Below are positions 11,248 to 19,925 of a stretch of DNA of 64,000 nt, one piece after another. The stretch is from Bathynomus jamesi (lineage: Eukaryota > Arthropoda > Malacostraca > Isopoda > Cirolanidae). Where the stretch lies: NCBI GenBank assembly GCA_023014485.1, contig JAJOZX010003206.1, forward strand, positions 153,501 to 217,500. The letters run 5' to 3'. A program made the translations under genes and the position numbers. Numbering within the stretch: the stretch's first letter is position 1; each line of letters opens with the position of its first letter. A model generated the notes under the pieces. That model saw only the letters and a list, made by a program, of their open reading frames with translations. It did no database searches and was not told the origin of the DNA.

Positions 11248-11324
11248 GAGGTACCCACCCGGGAATCGAACCCGGGATCTTCCGATTGCCGGTCAGATAT
11301 GATAACCACTACACCACAGGCCTC
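11248..11324 (-). tRNA. tRNA-like sequence (minus copy)
   Basis: Box A (TGGTGTAGTGG) and box B (GGTTCGATTCC) are both intact. A 5-bp anticodon stem can form around a 7-nt loop CCGGCAA, giving GGC in the anticodon position, but position 33 is C instead of U and the acceptor arm pairs poorly. It is therefore best seen as a tRNA-derived SINE head, not a working tRNA gene. Confidence 0.5.
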
Positions 11325-11517
11325 ACCCAAACAAATGTCGTAATTCCTCTACATACGCGCAGAAACCAATGCCCCCAAAGGGGCACCTCTCGCATGCCGT
11401 AACATTATATACATTACAACTGCAAACACGCAGTATAATTAACGTAAAGAACGACGCTTTGTATAGGAGAATTAGCCGCGCAAGATGAGAACGAAAGAAC
11501 GAAACAAATGAAAAAAT

Positions 11518-11585
11518 GAGGTACCCACCCGGGAATCGAACCCGGGATCTTCCGATTGCCGGGTTCGATTCCCGGGTGGGTACCT
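11518..11585. repeat. Palindromic junction of two half tRNA-like heads
   Basis: A minus-strand half copy (T-arm to anticodon region) is joined at about 11558 to a plus-strand T-arm, giving CCACCCGGGAATCGAACCCG facing its own reverse complement. This is the turn-over point of the array. Confidence 0.85.
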
Positions 11586-11778
11586 CATTTTTTCATTTGT
11601 TTCGTTCTTTCGCTCTCATCTTGCGCGGATAATTCTCCTATACAAAGCGTCGTTCTTTACGTTAATTATACTGCGTGTTTGCAGTTGTAATGTATATAAT
11701 GTTACGGCATGCGAGAGGTGCCCCTTTGGGGCATTGGTTTCTGCGCGTATGTAGAGGAATTACGACATTTGTTTGGGT

Positions 11779-11855
11779 GAGGCCTGTGGTGTAGTGGTTA
11801 TCATATCTGACCGGCAATCGGAAGATCCCGGGTTCGATTCCCGGGTGGGTACCTC
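11779..11855 (+). tRNA. tRNA-like sequence (plus copy 1)
   Basis: Same 77-bp tRNA-like head as 11248-11324, on the plus strand, with both Pol III promoter boxes intact and the same unusual C33 and weak acceptor stem. Confidence 0.5.
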
Positions 11856-12047
11856 ATTTTTTCATTTGTTTCGTTCTTTCGCTCTCATCTTGCGCGGATA
11901 ATTCTCCTATACAAAGCGTCGTTCTTTACGTTAATTATACTGCGTGTTTGCAGTTGTAATGTATATAATGTTACGGCATGCGGGAGGTGCCCCTTTGGGG
12001 CATTGGTTTCTGCGCGTATGTAGAGGAATTACGACATTTGTTTGGGT

Positions 12048-12124
12048 GAGGCCTGTGGTGTAGTGGTTATCATATCTGACCGGCAATCGGAAGATCCCGG
12101 GTTCGACTCCCGGGAGGGTACCTC
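12048..12124 (+). tRNA. tRNA-like sequence (plus copy 2)
   Basis: Second plus-strand head. The T-arm has GTTCGACTCCCGGGAGGG, differing from the other copies by two bases. Confidence 0.5.
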
Positions 12125-12200
12125 ATTTTTTTCATTTGTTTCGTTCTTTCGGTCTCATCTTGCGCGGATAATTCTCCTATACAAAGCGTCGTTCTTTACG

Positions 12201-12201
<1 letters not shown>

Positions 12202-12238
<37 letters not shown>
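12202..12238. repeat. (TA)n microsatellite
   Basis: Pure TA run interrupting a third tail copy of the SINE-like unit. Confidence 0.98.
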
Positions 12239-12244
<6 letters not shown>

Positions 12245-12275
12245 AAATCACAAAATAACACGTGACCTTATTAAT

Positions 12276-12378
12276 AAGCAAACAACCACAGGGAAAAGGA
12301 AACACAAAGTCCGAGCGCTTTCGTGATATATCACGAAAGCGCTCGGACTTTGTGTTTCCTTTTCTCTGTGATTGTTTG

Positions 12379-12381
<3 letters not shown>
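12276..12381. repeat. 106-bp near-perfect palindrome
   Basis: The arms are about 50 bp each and meet at GTGATATATCAC (centre 12328). The arm includes CAAAGTCCGAGCGCTTTCGT. Only a few mismatches occur near the outer ends. It is bounded by (TA)n on the right and could be a foldback MITE or a microsatellite-linked hairpin. Confidence 0.93.

Positions 12382-12422
<41 letters not shown>
12380..12422. repeat. (TA)n microsatellite
   Basis: TA run directly abutting the mariner-1 left end; it also supplies the TA target. Confidence 0.98.
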
Positions 12423-12428
<6 letters not shown>

Positions 12429-14017
12429 GTCCCCCAAAAAACTATATACTCTTTATAGCATCATATATTTTATAATTTAAAAAACAACAACAATATATTG
12501 TTATAGCAATTGCCAATGAAAGGTAAATTAGTAATCTAAGTGATCAAAATGTTATAGCGAGTTGTTTGCATATAAAATTTAATTAACTACGCCAAGTGCT
12601 CAAAATGTTCTCCGGCGGCATGAATGCACGTTTGAATGCGTCGACTAAGCCTGGCCTTGTTTTATCAAAGGCCTTGTAATGGCGAAGCCTATGGACCGAA
12701 CGTAGTCTAGTCATTCACTAGCTTGCTTCGGACTTAGCCTACGCACTCATTCCACGATACAAACTCTACAGCATTCAACTTTATTCAGTTCAGCAAAAGA
12801 ACCCATGTTGCGTAAACGTTTGACACTGGAGTAACGAAAAAGTGTTCTGAAATGGTATTGGAAATTTGAGAATGTGTCCGAAGTCCAGCGGCAATGGATC
12901 CGGGAATTTGGTACAAAGCCACCGACACGTCTCGCCATTACAAGCATCCGTGACAAGTTTGAGGCAGAGGGATCTGCTCAAGACATGCACAAGCGAAGAT
13001 CTGGACGACGCAAATCAAGTGCGAGTGATGAAAACTCCGTTTTAGTGTTGTAAAAAATTAATCGATCACCACAGAAATCAGTTAGGCAATGCGCCCGTGA
13101 CACCGGAATCAGCATTTCACCCGATTTTAAAGTCGGCAAAATGAAAAAGCTACATTCCAAGTCTGTTACACGCCATGACTGAAGATGACCCTGATCGCAG
13201 ACTCGAATTTTCTGAATGGTTTCAGTCAATGGAAGCCGAAGACGTACAGTTTGTTAACAAAATCGTGTGGTCTGATGAAGCTACCTTCAAGCTGAATGGC
13301 ACAGTAAATCGACACAACTGCAGGTACTGGTCACTTGATAATCCACACGTTTATGTGGATAAACATATTAATTTACCAGAATTAACAGCATGGTGTGGTT
13401 TATCATCCAGGGGTTTGGTTGGACCATTTTTCTTTAATGGGACAGTTACCGGTGCCGCATATCTCGACATGCTGCGGACAGAAATTATACCTGCAGTCCG
13501 GAAGTTGTTTGGAAACGACGACTCTTACTTTCAACAAGATGGAGCCCCCCCTTATTATCATTGTGATGTCAGAAGGCACCTCGATGAAACGTTGCCTAAC
13601 CGTTGGATAGGACGAAGAGGAAGCGTTGAGTATCCTCCACGTTCACCGGACTTGACTCCACTTGATTTTTACTTGTGGGGCTACCTGAAGGATGCAGTTT
13701 ATGGTACAAGACCTGCAACACTCGAACACCTTAAGGATGCAATTAGGGAAAAGTGCGGGACCATCACAGCATCCACATTAGTCCATGTCTGCGAATCAGT
13801 TAGTCGACGCATTCAAAAGTGCATTCATGCCGCCGGAGAACATTTTGAGCACTTGGCGTAGTTAATTAAATTTTATATGCAAAGAACTCGCTATTACATT
13901 TTGATCACTTAGATTACTAATTTACCTTTCATTGGCAATTGCTATAACAAGTTTGGTTTTTTTTTAAATTATAAAATATATGATGCTATAAAGAGTATAT
14001 AGTTTTTTTGGGACACC

Positions 14018-14020
<3 letters not shown>
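12423..14020 (+). mobile_element. Tc1/mariner-type element 1, long TIRs, TA target site
   Basis: The ends read TAGGGTGTCCCCCAAAAAAC and, on the other strand, CAGGGTGTCCCAAAAAAACT, flanked by TA on both sides. The inverted repeats run about 225 bp (12423-12648 and 13795-14020) and on the right include the 3' end of the transposase gene. Confidence 0.92.
12660..13861 (+). pseudogene. Mariner-type transposase 1, N-terminal part broken
   Basis: Scattered frames at 12780-13170 encode remnants of the HTH DNA-binding half (RKRLTLE, QRQWIREFGTKPPTRLAITSIRDKF). The 13175-13861 frame from an ATG gives an uninterrupted catalytic half with WSDEATFKLNGTVN (D1), QQDGAPPYY (D2) and PRSPDLTPLDFYLWGYLKD (D3). 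By my count 36 residues lie between D2 and D3. The stop is in the right inverted repeat. At least two frame changes or stops disable the N-terminal half. Confidence 0.9.
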
Positions 14021-14051
<31 letters not shown>

Positions 14052-14150
14052 CTGAAAAAAATGAATATTCATTTTTACTCCTTGGGCAGACTGACTGTCT
14101 GACTCGTAGTCATGAAATTGAAAACAAATGCGGCTTATCAGCAGTGGTGC

Positions 14151-15546
14151 GGGTGATCCAGAGAAATGGGACCCAAAAGAAACCCCTCTAACTCTTAAAG
14201 TATAAGTCCTTTTATAAAATCATACGCATCATTCGAAAGAGGATAGTTACAAGTTTGTACAGGTTTGTATCGGTTTTGACAATACAAGACAAGATAAGAT
14301 ACAAAACAAAATAAAAGTGTTAGTTAAAACTAACCCTTCAAGATGACTGCATGGACTGTGGAACAGCTGCGTTTCATAACTGAGCAATATTATGAGCATG
14401 GAAGAAGTGTAGTTTCAGCTCAAAGATCTTTCAAGACAAATTTTCAGATGTCAAAATCACCTTCTAAGAAAGTAATCCGTCGGTGTGTCAGAAATTTTTT
14501 CGTAACTGGCAGCAGTGGAAAAAGAAAACCAACTGGAAGAGTGCGCACAGCAAGGATAGACGAGATCATTAACAGAACTCATGAAATTGTACAGGATAAT
14601 CCCAACATAAGCATCAGACGTGCTTCTCAGCTGTTAGGAGTTGGATATGGAACAACACACCGTATATTCAAGCAAAATTTAATGCTCTTTCCATATAAAA
14701 TTCAAACAGTGCAACAACTAAACGATGGAGATTTCGCACGAAGACGACAATTCTGTCAATGGATCCAACAGAAGGTAAATGACACCACCAATTTTCTAGC
14801 AACTTTGATTATGTCAGACGAAGCCCATTTTCACTTGAATGGAACTGTAAACAAAAAAAATTGTCGTTTCTGGGCAACAGAAAATCCATTGAATATTACC
14901 GAAGTCCCGTTGCATAGTCAGCGTGTAACTGTTTGGTGTGGTCTTACTGCATCTCAGATCATAGGGCCGTACTTTTTCGAGGATTCCACCGGAAACACGG
15001 TCACTGTAAATGGTGATCGCTACGAAAAAATGTTGACCGATTTCCTTATTCCTAAATTAAGAGATCTTTGTCTAGAAAACCACTGGTTCCAACAAGACGG
15101 AGCTACCTGCCATACCACGAGGAACTGCATGGCAGTTTTGCGTCAAACGTTTCCAGGCGAGTTAATCTCAAGATTTGGAGACGTTGAATGGCTCGCAAGG
15201 TCTCCGGATTTTTCTCCCTTAGATTATTATCTCTGGGGATATTTAAAGAGTAGGGTCTACAGAAATAACCCAACGACCTTGCAAGAATTGAAGGCCGCCA
15301 TCACAAATGAGATACAGGCCATACCACCGCACACTCTTGCAAAAGTGATGCAGAACTTACAAGCGAGAACACTGGAATGTTTGGCAACTAATGGAGCACA
15401 TTTGAAAGGAGTCATTTTAAAAAAATAAATATTTCATAATAAACTTGTAACTCTACTCTTTCGAATGATATATAGTTTTTATGAAAGGAATTAAATATTA
15501 AGAATATTTGGCTTTTTTTTATGGGTCCCATTTATCTGGATCACCC
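14151..15546 (+). mobile_element. Tc1/mariner-type element 2, apparently coding-intact
   Basis: The termini GGGTGATCCAGAGAAATGGG and, on the other strand, GGGTGATCCAGATAAATGGG form short inverted repeats. A second subterminal inverted motif (CATTCGAAAGAG near 14232 and CTCTTTCGAATG near 15456) is present. A TA duplicate is not visible at the left edge. It encodes one full-length transposase. Confidence 0.9.
14343..15428 (+). CDS. Mariner-type transposase 2, full length (361 codons)
   Basis: It cuts and pastes the element by DDE/D chemistry in the nucleus. Residues 1-115 hold two helix-turn-helix-like regions (TVEQLRFITEQYYEHGRS; SIRRASQLLGVGYGTTHRIF). The catalytic core has IMSDEAHFHLNG (D1), QQDGATCH (D2) and ARSPDFSPLDYYLWGYLKS (D3), with 36 residues between D2 and D3 by my count, the same spacing as transposase 1. 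The ATG at 14343 follows an A-rich leader, and the stop is 118 bp before the right terminus. Length is usual for the group and I see no stop or frameshift, so this copy may be active. The two mariners are related but not close (roughly 40 percent by eye). Confidence 0.95.
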   Translation: MTAWTVEQLRFITEQYYEHGRSVVSAQRSFKTNFQMSKSPSKKVIRRCVRNFFVTGSSGKRKPTGRVRTARIDEIINRTHEIVQDNPNISIRRASQLLGVGYGTTHRIFKQNLMLFPYKIQTVQQLNDGDFARRRQFCQWIQQKVNDTTNFLATLIMSDEAHFHLNGTVNKKNCRFWATENPLNITEVPLHSQRVTVWCGLTASQIIGPYFFEDSTGNTVTVNGDRYEKMLTDFLIPKLRDLCLENHWFQQDGATCHTTRNCMAVLRQTFPGELISRFGDVEWLARSPDFSPLDYYLWGYLKSRVYRNNPTTLQELKAAITNEIQAIPPHTLAKVMQNLQARTLECLATNGAHLKGVILKK

Positions 15547-15756
15547 ATTATAATAAAAATACGTTAACGGTTATTATGGCCTTCACTACCCGCTATTTTA
15601 AGTGTACCTGAGGTAATTTATATAATTCTTTTTAGCCAGACCCCAAAAAGGAGGACAAATTAACGTCCGGCTCAAGGTGGCTCCGGATGGAGGACAGAGT
15701 GCTCAAAAGGCGACTGTCCGGCCTAAAGCCGGACGTCTGGCCACCCTACTCTCCTC

Positions 15757-16362
15757 TAGTATATCTCCAGTCTCCTCCAACTCCATCTCCAGCAGTGACT
15801 CCTCCCTCAACCCCTCTTCTTTCTTGGCTGACTCCTCCGCCTTCCTCCTCCTCTTCTCCTCGGCTTTCCTTCTCTGCTCCTGTCTCTGCAGCACTGCTTC
15901 CTGTCTCCTGATTTCACGGTGATCAGCTAGACCCATTTGGTGTGCCCCCACACTTCCCACCTCTTCTTTCTGACCTTTAATGAAGGCAAGCTCCTGCACT
16001 GGTATCTTCTGCTCGCTCCTGCAGCTGCAGTCAATGTGAACCTCACTGTTGCACCCAAGCTCACTGCAGCTCCTGATCACACAGTGACAGGTCAGGATGT
16101 CCACCAATTTGTCCAGTTTCATCATGAACCTATCTTTGACCTCTAGCTTCACATTGCCAATGGACACCTTCACTGCCTCATCCCACAGTGCCTTCACTTT
16201 AGCCCTGATCCTGACCTCAGTGTTGATTACAGATCCTGTGAATAGAGCGTTGGCCTTTCTCCACTGAGCCAGTAGCCCTGGAACAATGCCGTTGTTAATC
16301 AGGTCATTAACTGGGTAATTCCTCCTGTCTTCCTCACTCATCTCTCTCCTCAACAAATGCAA
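15757..16362 (-). pseudogene. RNase-H-like transposase, copy A, N-terminal part
   Basis: The frame runs leftward from an ATG candidate at 16341 (MSEEDRRNYPVND) to the hAT insertion junction, where it should rejoin 11021. It shows a helical head, then a Cys/His cluster (LTCHCVIRSCSELGC, HIDCSCRSEQKIP) that looks like a zinc-binding module, then a strongly charged coiled coil (about residues 150-195). Copy B has the same Cys/His cluster at about 31300-31420. The first exon or promoter was not identified; a PLE lies directly upstream. Confidence 0.75.
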
Positions 16363-16424
16363 AAAACTTCACTTTTCTACGTGAAGGTCAAACTATGATA
16401 ATAAAAACCCACTCTAATAGACAG

Positions 16425-16482
16425 AGTTTATTTCCACAACGGTTTCGATGCCCACTGGCATCCTCTTCGGGTGGCTACAGAT
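16425..16482 (-). ncRNA. Degenerate hammerhead-ribozyme-like motif of a PLE
   Basis: On the minus strand CCGAAGA (consensus CUGANGA) is followed by a perfect 6-bp stem II, GATGCC/GGCATC, and then CGAAAC. PLE terminal repeats are known to carry hammerhead motifs. The invariant U of the CUGA core reads C here, so cleavage activity is doubtful. Confidence 0.5.
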
Positions 16483-16529
16483 AAACGAATGAACCAAAAA
16501 CAAGAGGAAAAAACAGTCCAGGGAACATT

Positions 16530-17400
16530 AAGAAATTCGCACCTAGGTTAGATCCCGTTCACCCGACACCGGAAGGGCTTTTTTTTACTAAAGGGACCCG
16601 CTTATAAGTACATTCGCACAAATTTAAAACTATCTCCTTGTTCAGTACATACAGATTCTATTATTTTATTTTTTTTTACATAATTATTACATTTATTATT
16701 ACATTTATTACATTTAATATTGCTTTATTACTTATTACAGAAATTATAAATTTATTATTACATTGATAATTACATTGTTGTTTATTATACAGAAATTATA
16801 AACCGAAAAACGAGTGAAAAGGCGAGGAGGAAACAATCCAGAGACCATTAAGAAATTCGCACCTAGGTTAGAGTTCCTCCGACACCAGAAGGGTATTTTA
16901 TTAAAGGGTCCCGCTTATAAGTACATTCGCACAAATTAAAACCATCTTCTGGTTCTATACATACAGATTCTATTATTTTGACATAATTACTGCATTTATT
17001 ATTGCATTTACGTTTTTTAACATTTATTATTATTACCTGTACACTATTACATTTATTTTATTACCTTTTTATTACATTTATTGCATTTACATTTATTTCC
17101 ACATTTATTACTTCCATTATTACATTTACATTTACGTTTATTATTCCATTTACATTTTACCGAAAAAACGAATGAACCAAAAGCGAGTAAGGAAACAATC
17201 CAGAGACCTTTAAAAAATTCACACTTAGGTTAGAACCCGTTCACCCGACACTGTAAAGAATTTTTTGACCAAGAATCTCATTAGAGGGTCCAGCTTATAA
17301 GTACCTTCGCACAAATTAAAATTATCCACTTGTTCTATCCATACAGATTCTATTATTTTTCGTTTGACATAATTATTGCATTTATAAAGTAACTTACTTG
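16530..17400. repeat. Three diverged direct copies of a PLE 3' segment
   Basis: The block with CGCTTATAAGTACATTCGCA and CATACAGATTCTATTATTTT recurs at about 16600, 16910 and 17290, spaced about 310-380 bp. Only the last belongs to an open GIY-YIG frame. Confidence 0.85.
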
Positions 17401-17632
17401 ATTCCCAATCTATAGCATGATCATTTTGGCTGGCGTGATAAAAAATTGCATTATTAGTATTACAACTTCTGAAGGCATATTTGTGTTCTTTAATACGGGT
17501 TTCAATATTTCTTCCAGTTTCTCCTCCGTATACTAAATCACAACTTTTACAGGGAATGCTGTAGACACAGGCTTGTTCCTGTTTTGCAATGTTATTTCTA
17601 ACCAATTTACTTTTTACGGTGGGTGGACGCAT
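17225..17632 (-). pseudogene. PLE GIY-YIG endonuclease domain, partial
   Basis: The open frame has CVYSIPCKSCDLVYGGETGRNIETRIKEH, which is the GIY-YIG core of Penelope-like enzymes with the CxxC linker, then HASQNDHAIDWESSK and KRKIIESVWIEQ. The RT half that normally precedes it is missing, so only the endonuclease C-terminal part survives. Confidence 0.85.
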
Positions 17633-17699
17633 ATTTGAACACCTTACATTGCCGGCTTAGAAAGAGTAAAACCGTTGACGAAAGATTTTAAGTTTGCTT

Positions 17700-17826
17700 T
17701 GGCGTTCAAAGTAAATTGGTTAGGAATAACGTTGCAAAACAGGAACAAGCCTGTGTCTACAGCATTCCCTGTAAAAGTTGTGATTTAGTATACGTAGGAG
17801 AAACTGGAAGAAATATTGAAACCCGT
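17700..17826 (+). pseudogene. Inverted PLE GIY-YIG fragment
   Basis: The same endonuclease segment (AKQEQACVYSIPCKSCD, VYVGETGRNIETR) lies here on the opposite strand, facing the copy at 17632, and is then abruptly fused to a hAT transposase fragment. This gives an inverted PLE pair with a 75-bp spacer. Confidence 0.85.
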
Positions 17827-18255
17827 TTAGTTGTTTTCCACTTTATTTGTATAGACTGTAGAGTAGACTTAGGGAGTGATATAGAGCGAGATCTCGGTGA
17901 TGAAGTCATTGCTTTCTCCAAATACAGTATTTCTGTGGTGTCCCTCAAATCGGCAGAGCAGGTGCTACAATTTCTTTTGCAGCACATGATGACTGCGACT
18001 TTCCCAAACCTCTACATAGCTCTACGTATTTATTTATGCTTGTTGGGTACTAATTCCGAAGGAGAGAGATCATTTTCGATTCTAGAGAGAGTCAAGATTT
18101 GTTATCGATCAACCCTGGGACAATCTCGCTTATCTGCACTAGCACTCATCTCGATTGAAAGTGATTTGGCTCGCAGTTTGGATTTTTCAGAGATTATTAA
18201 GATGTTCTCCCAAAAGAAAGCCAGAAAGATAAGGTCACTTAGGTTAAACAGTTAG
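17827..18255 (+). pseudogene. hAT transposase C-terminal dimerisation region, partial
   Basis: After the PLE junction the frame reads FPNLYIALRIYLCLLGTNSE, GERSFSILERVK and LSALALISIESDLARSLDF. This is the conserved C-terminal dimerisation block of hAT transposases and ZMYM-like domesticated relatives. The catalytic domain is absent. The stop at 18253-18255 leads into an AT-rich 3' region ending at a hAT terminus. Confidence 0.85.
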
Positions 18256-18368
18256 ATGGTTTCAATGTCCGGCTTTTTGCTCAGTTTACTGTGTGCAATT
18301 TACTTCACGTTTGTTTGCTTTACAATTTACATACTTTACGTTTGTTTGCTTTACAATTTACTTTACTA

Positions 18369-18435
<67 letters not shown>

Positions 18436-18683
18436 GTAAAAGAATTTGTGTGTATCATATATATATATATTACTTGGTGAAATATATTTTTTTTATGTAG
18501 GCCTATCGTATTTAATCTCTTAAAATTATCTATATTATACTCAATTACAAATGAAAAATATGTAATCTCATTTAATAAAGCATCTATATTTGTCGAGTAC
18601 TTTTTCTAATACCGATATATTGGAAAGATTTGTTGAAGTCCACGCAGTCCAGCTTGGCCTACGAAACTCTTAATCCGGCCCTG
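18256..18683 (+). mobile_element. 3' end of the hAT element, with terminus CTTAATCCGGCCCTG
   Basis: The 3' non-coding part contains a long (TA)n (18372-18434). It ends at 18683 with CTCTTAATCCGGCCCTG, reverse complement CAGGGCCGGATTAAGAG, a typical hAT terminal sequence, followed by GGTGTGGG as the presumed 8-bp target site. The left end was lost to the PLE junction. Confidence 0.8.
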
Positions 18684-18840
18684 GGTGTGGGTGTGCCTGT
18701 AACTCCTCTGAGTTGGCAGGAAGGTGCCTTAATTTCATATTTATAATCTGTACTCTCTAGTAACTCATCTGCACATTGTTTCTTAATTAATGTCGCATGT
18801 GCTCCTGTATCTAGGAGAGCGGTTAAATCTCGGTTATCTG
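18684..18840 (-). pseudogene. Ty3/gypsy aspartic protease fragment
   Basis: Leftward frame with DNRDLTALLDTGAHATLIKK; LLDTGAHATLI is a retropepsin active site. Its 5' continuation is displaced to 37700 and beyond by the BEL-3 insertion (TSD ATCTG at 18836-18840 and 37695-37699). Its 3' side is cut by the hAT terminus. Confidence 0.85.
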
Positions 18841-19455
18841 CGTTATTTTTTTATTTTTTTATTTTTATTGGGTTCAGAATCCCAGATGAGCCGTGAACGG
18901 CCAAGCTCTGAAGGGCCACACAGCCCAAGTTAAGTTAGACTAAAAAAAACTTACAGACTTGGAGGTCCTATTAGGTCCTACCTCAGGGTTGCTGACTCGA
19001 TGTGGGCCTACCTTAGGCCTCAGTTGCATAAAATTAAGATAAAAAACAAAAGGGGCACTGTTTATAGTCTTCTTTCTAAACCTTGCAACAACACACAACC
19101 TGCACCATTGCACGATGCAACAATCTTGTATCTAAACAACCGAACTGAATTGCAAGAGAGCTCTCTATAAGACCACACCCTGTAAGTGCCGCATTCAACA
19201 AACGAGTAGGAAGGACGCGGTGGCCCCCCCCCCCCCAAAAAAAAAAATGATGCCACAAGAGTGCCCAAACAATGATGCCACAAGTGCCTAAAAATGCTAG
19301 CTCTAAATTAAATGAAATTTTCACAAACCTTAGAATTATGAGATGGATATATATAAACCTTAACTTAATATATACAAGCAATGCTGCATCAATCAGCTTA
19401 GTCATCATATCGCCTTGGGACAACAATGACTCTTCCTCTTCTAGATTTTCTAACA
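18841..19455 (-). repeat. 3' LTR of BEL-3
   Basis: It is 615 bp and similar to 37090-37694, with small indels in C and A homopolymers near 19215-19250 and two transitions in the terminal seven bases. Confidence 0.92.
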
Positions 19456-19904
19456 TTCCCCACCGTAGAGGCATTGTTGTCATTACCTTCTGCAAGTTTA
19501 GCCAAGCCTTCTCCATGAGGTTGTAACCCAAATGCTTCATCTTGACTATCCCTGTTTATGCTGATTTCTAAAGCATAGAGTTTTTGTATAGGTCTCTTTG
19601 ATTTTCCTCCTGAAGTCTTTACCAGTGCAGACCTAACTAAATTGTCTTTGCCAACAAACAACTCTTCAATTATGCCAAGCTTCCAGCATTGCCTTGGTCT
19701 TTCATCCCCAATCATTACCACTTCTCCCACCTTGATACAATTTGCAATGGAGCCCTTTACATTGCCTGATGGGTAATAATTGAGTTCTGGCAAGTATTCC
19801 ATCTGCCACCTCTTCCATAACTGATCTTGTAGCTCTTCAAGGTACTTGAACCTTCTGGTTAACTCTTCTTGAGTGCTCTGGATAGGCTGTAAGTTTCCTG
19901 GCAA
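19398..19904 (-). CDS. BEL-3 Pol C-terminus, ending inside the LTR
   Basis: The frame includes FKYLEELQDQLWKRWQMEYLP, KVGEVVMIGDERPRQCWKLG and GGKSKRPIQKLYALE, the BEL integrase C-terminal module. The stop at 19398 lies 58 bp inside the 3' LTR, so the last 19 or so codons are LTR-encoded. A stop separates it from the integrase core at 19926. Confidence 0.85.
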   Translation of the reverse strand: MPGNLQPIQSTQEELTRRFKYLEELQDQLWKRWQMEYLPELNYYPSGNVKGSIANCIKVGEVVMIGDERPRQCWKLGIIEELFVGKDNLVRSALVKTSGGKSKRPIQKLYALEISINRDSQDEAFGLQPHGEGLAKLAEGNDNNASTVGNVRKSRRGRVIVVPRRYDD

Positions 19905-19925
19905 ACTGGGGCTTGATGTTAATCG

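Larger units (their letters stand above)
11207..12201. repeat. Array of tRNA-derived SINE-like units in head-to-head order
   Basis: A unit of about 270 bp, made of a tRNA-like head plus a tail holding GCGCGGATAATTCTCCTATA and GGTGCCCCTTTGGGGCA, occurs on the minus strand on the left and on the plus strand on the right, turning over near 11560. Tails are nearly identical between copies, indicating recent or homogenised copies. Confidence 0.85.
11014..15756. mobile_element. hAT-like element with 8-bp target duplication CTCTCCTC, filled with nested repeats
   Basis: CTCTCCTC occurs at 11014-11021 and 15749-15756, and the 4727-bp insert starts TAGGGTAGCCA and ends TGGCCACCCTA (inverted termini, one mismatch). 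An AAAAAGGAGGACA motif lies near both ends. An 8-bp duplication with YAGGG termini is the hAT signature. No hAT transposase is inside; instead there are a tRNA-like array, a palindrome and two mariner-type elements, so it is a non-autonomous carrier that received later insertions. It splits copy A of the RNase-H-like gene. Confidence 0.88.
16395..17640 (-). mobile_element. Penelope-like element (PLE) fragment with repeated C-terminal pieces
   Basis: Leftward GIY-YIG coding sequence (17632-17225) is followed by two more degenerate copies of its 3' part (around 16855-16980 and 16555-16670) and then a hammerhead-like terminal sequence. The order matches a PLE 3' end with a pseudo-LTR. Confidence 0.8.

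Noticed and set aside
11248..12124. Genuine tRNA-Ala(GGC) genes
   Set aside because: C at position 33, weak acceptor stem and repeat context point to SINE-type tRNA-derived heads.
12201..12480. Frames of alternating Ile-Tyr
   Set aside because: Translations of (TA)n microsatellites; same for the runs at 11083, 18372, 63349 and 63710.
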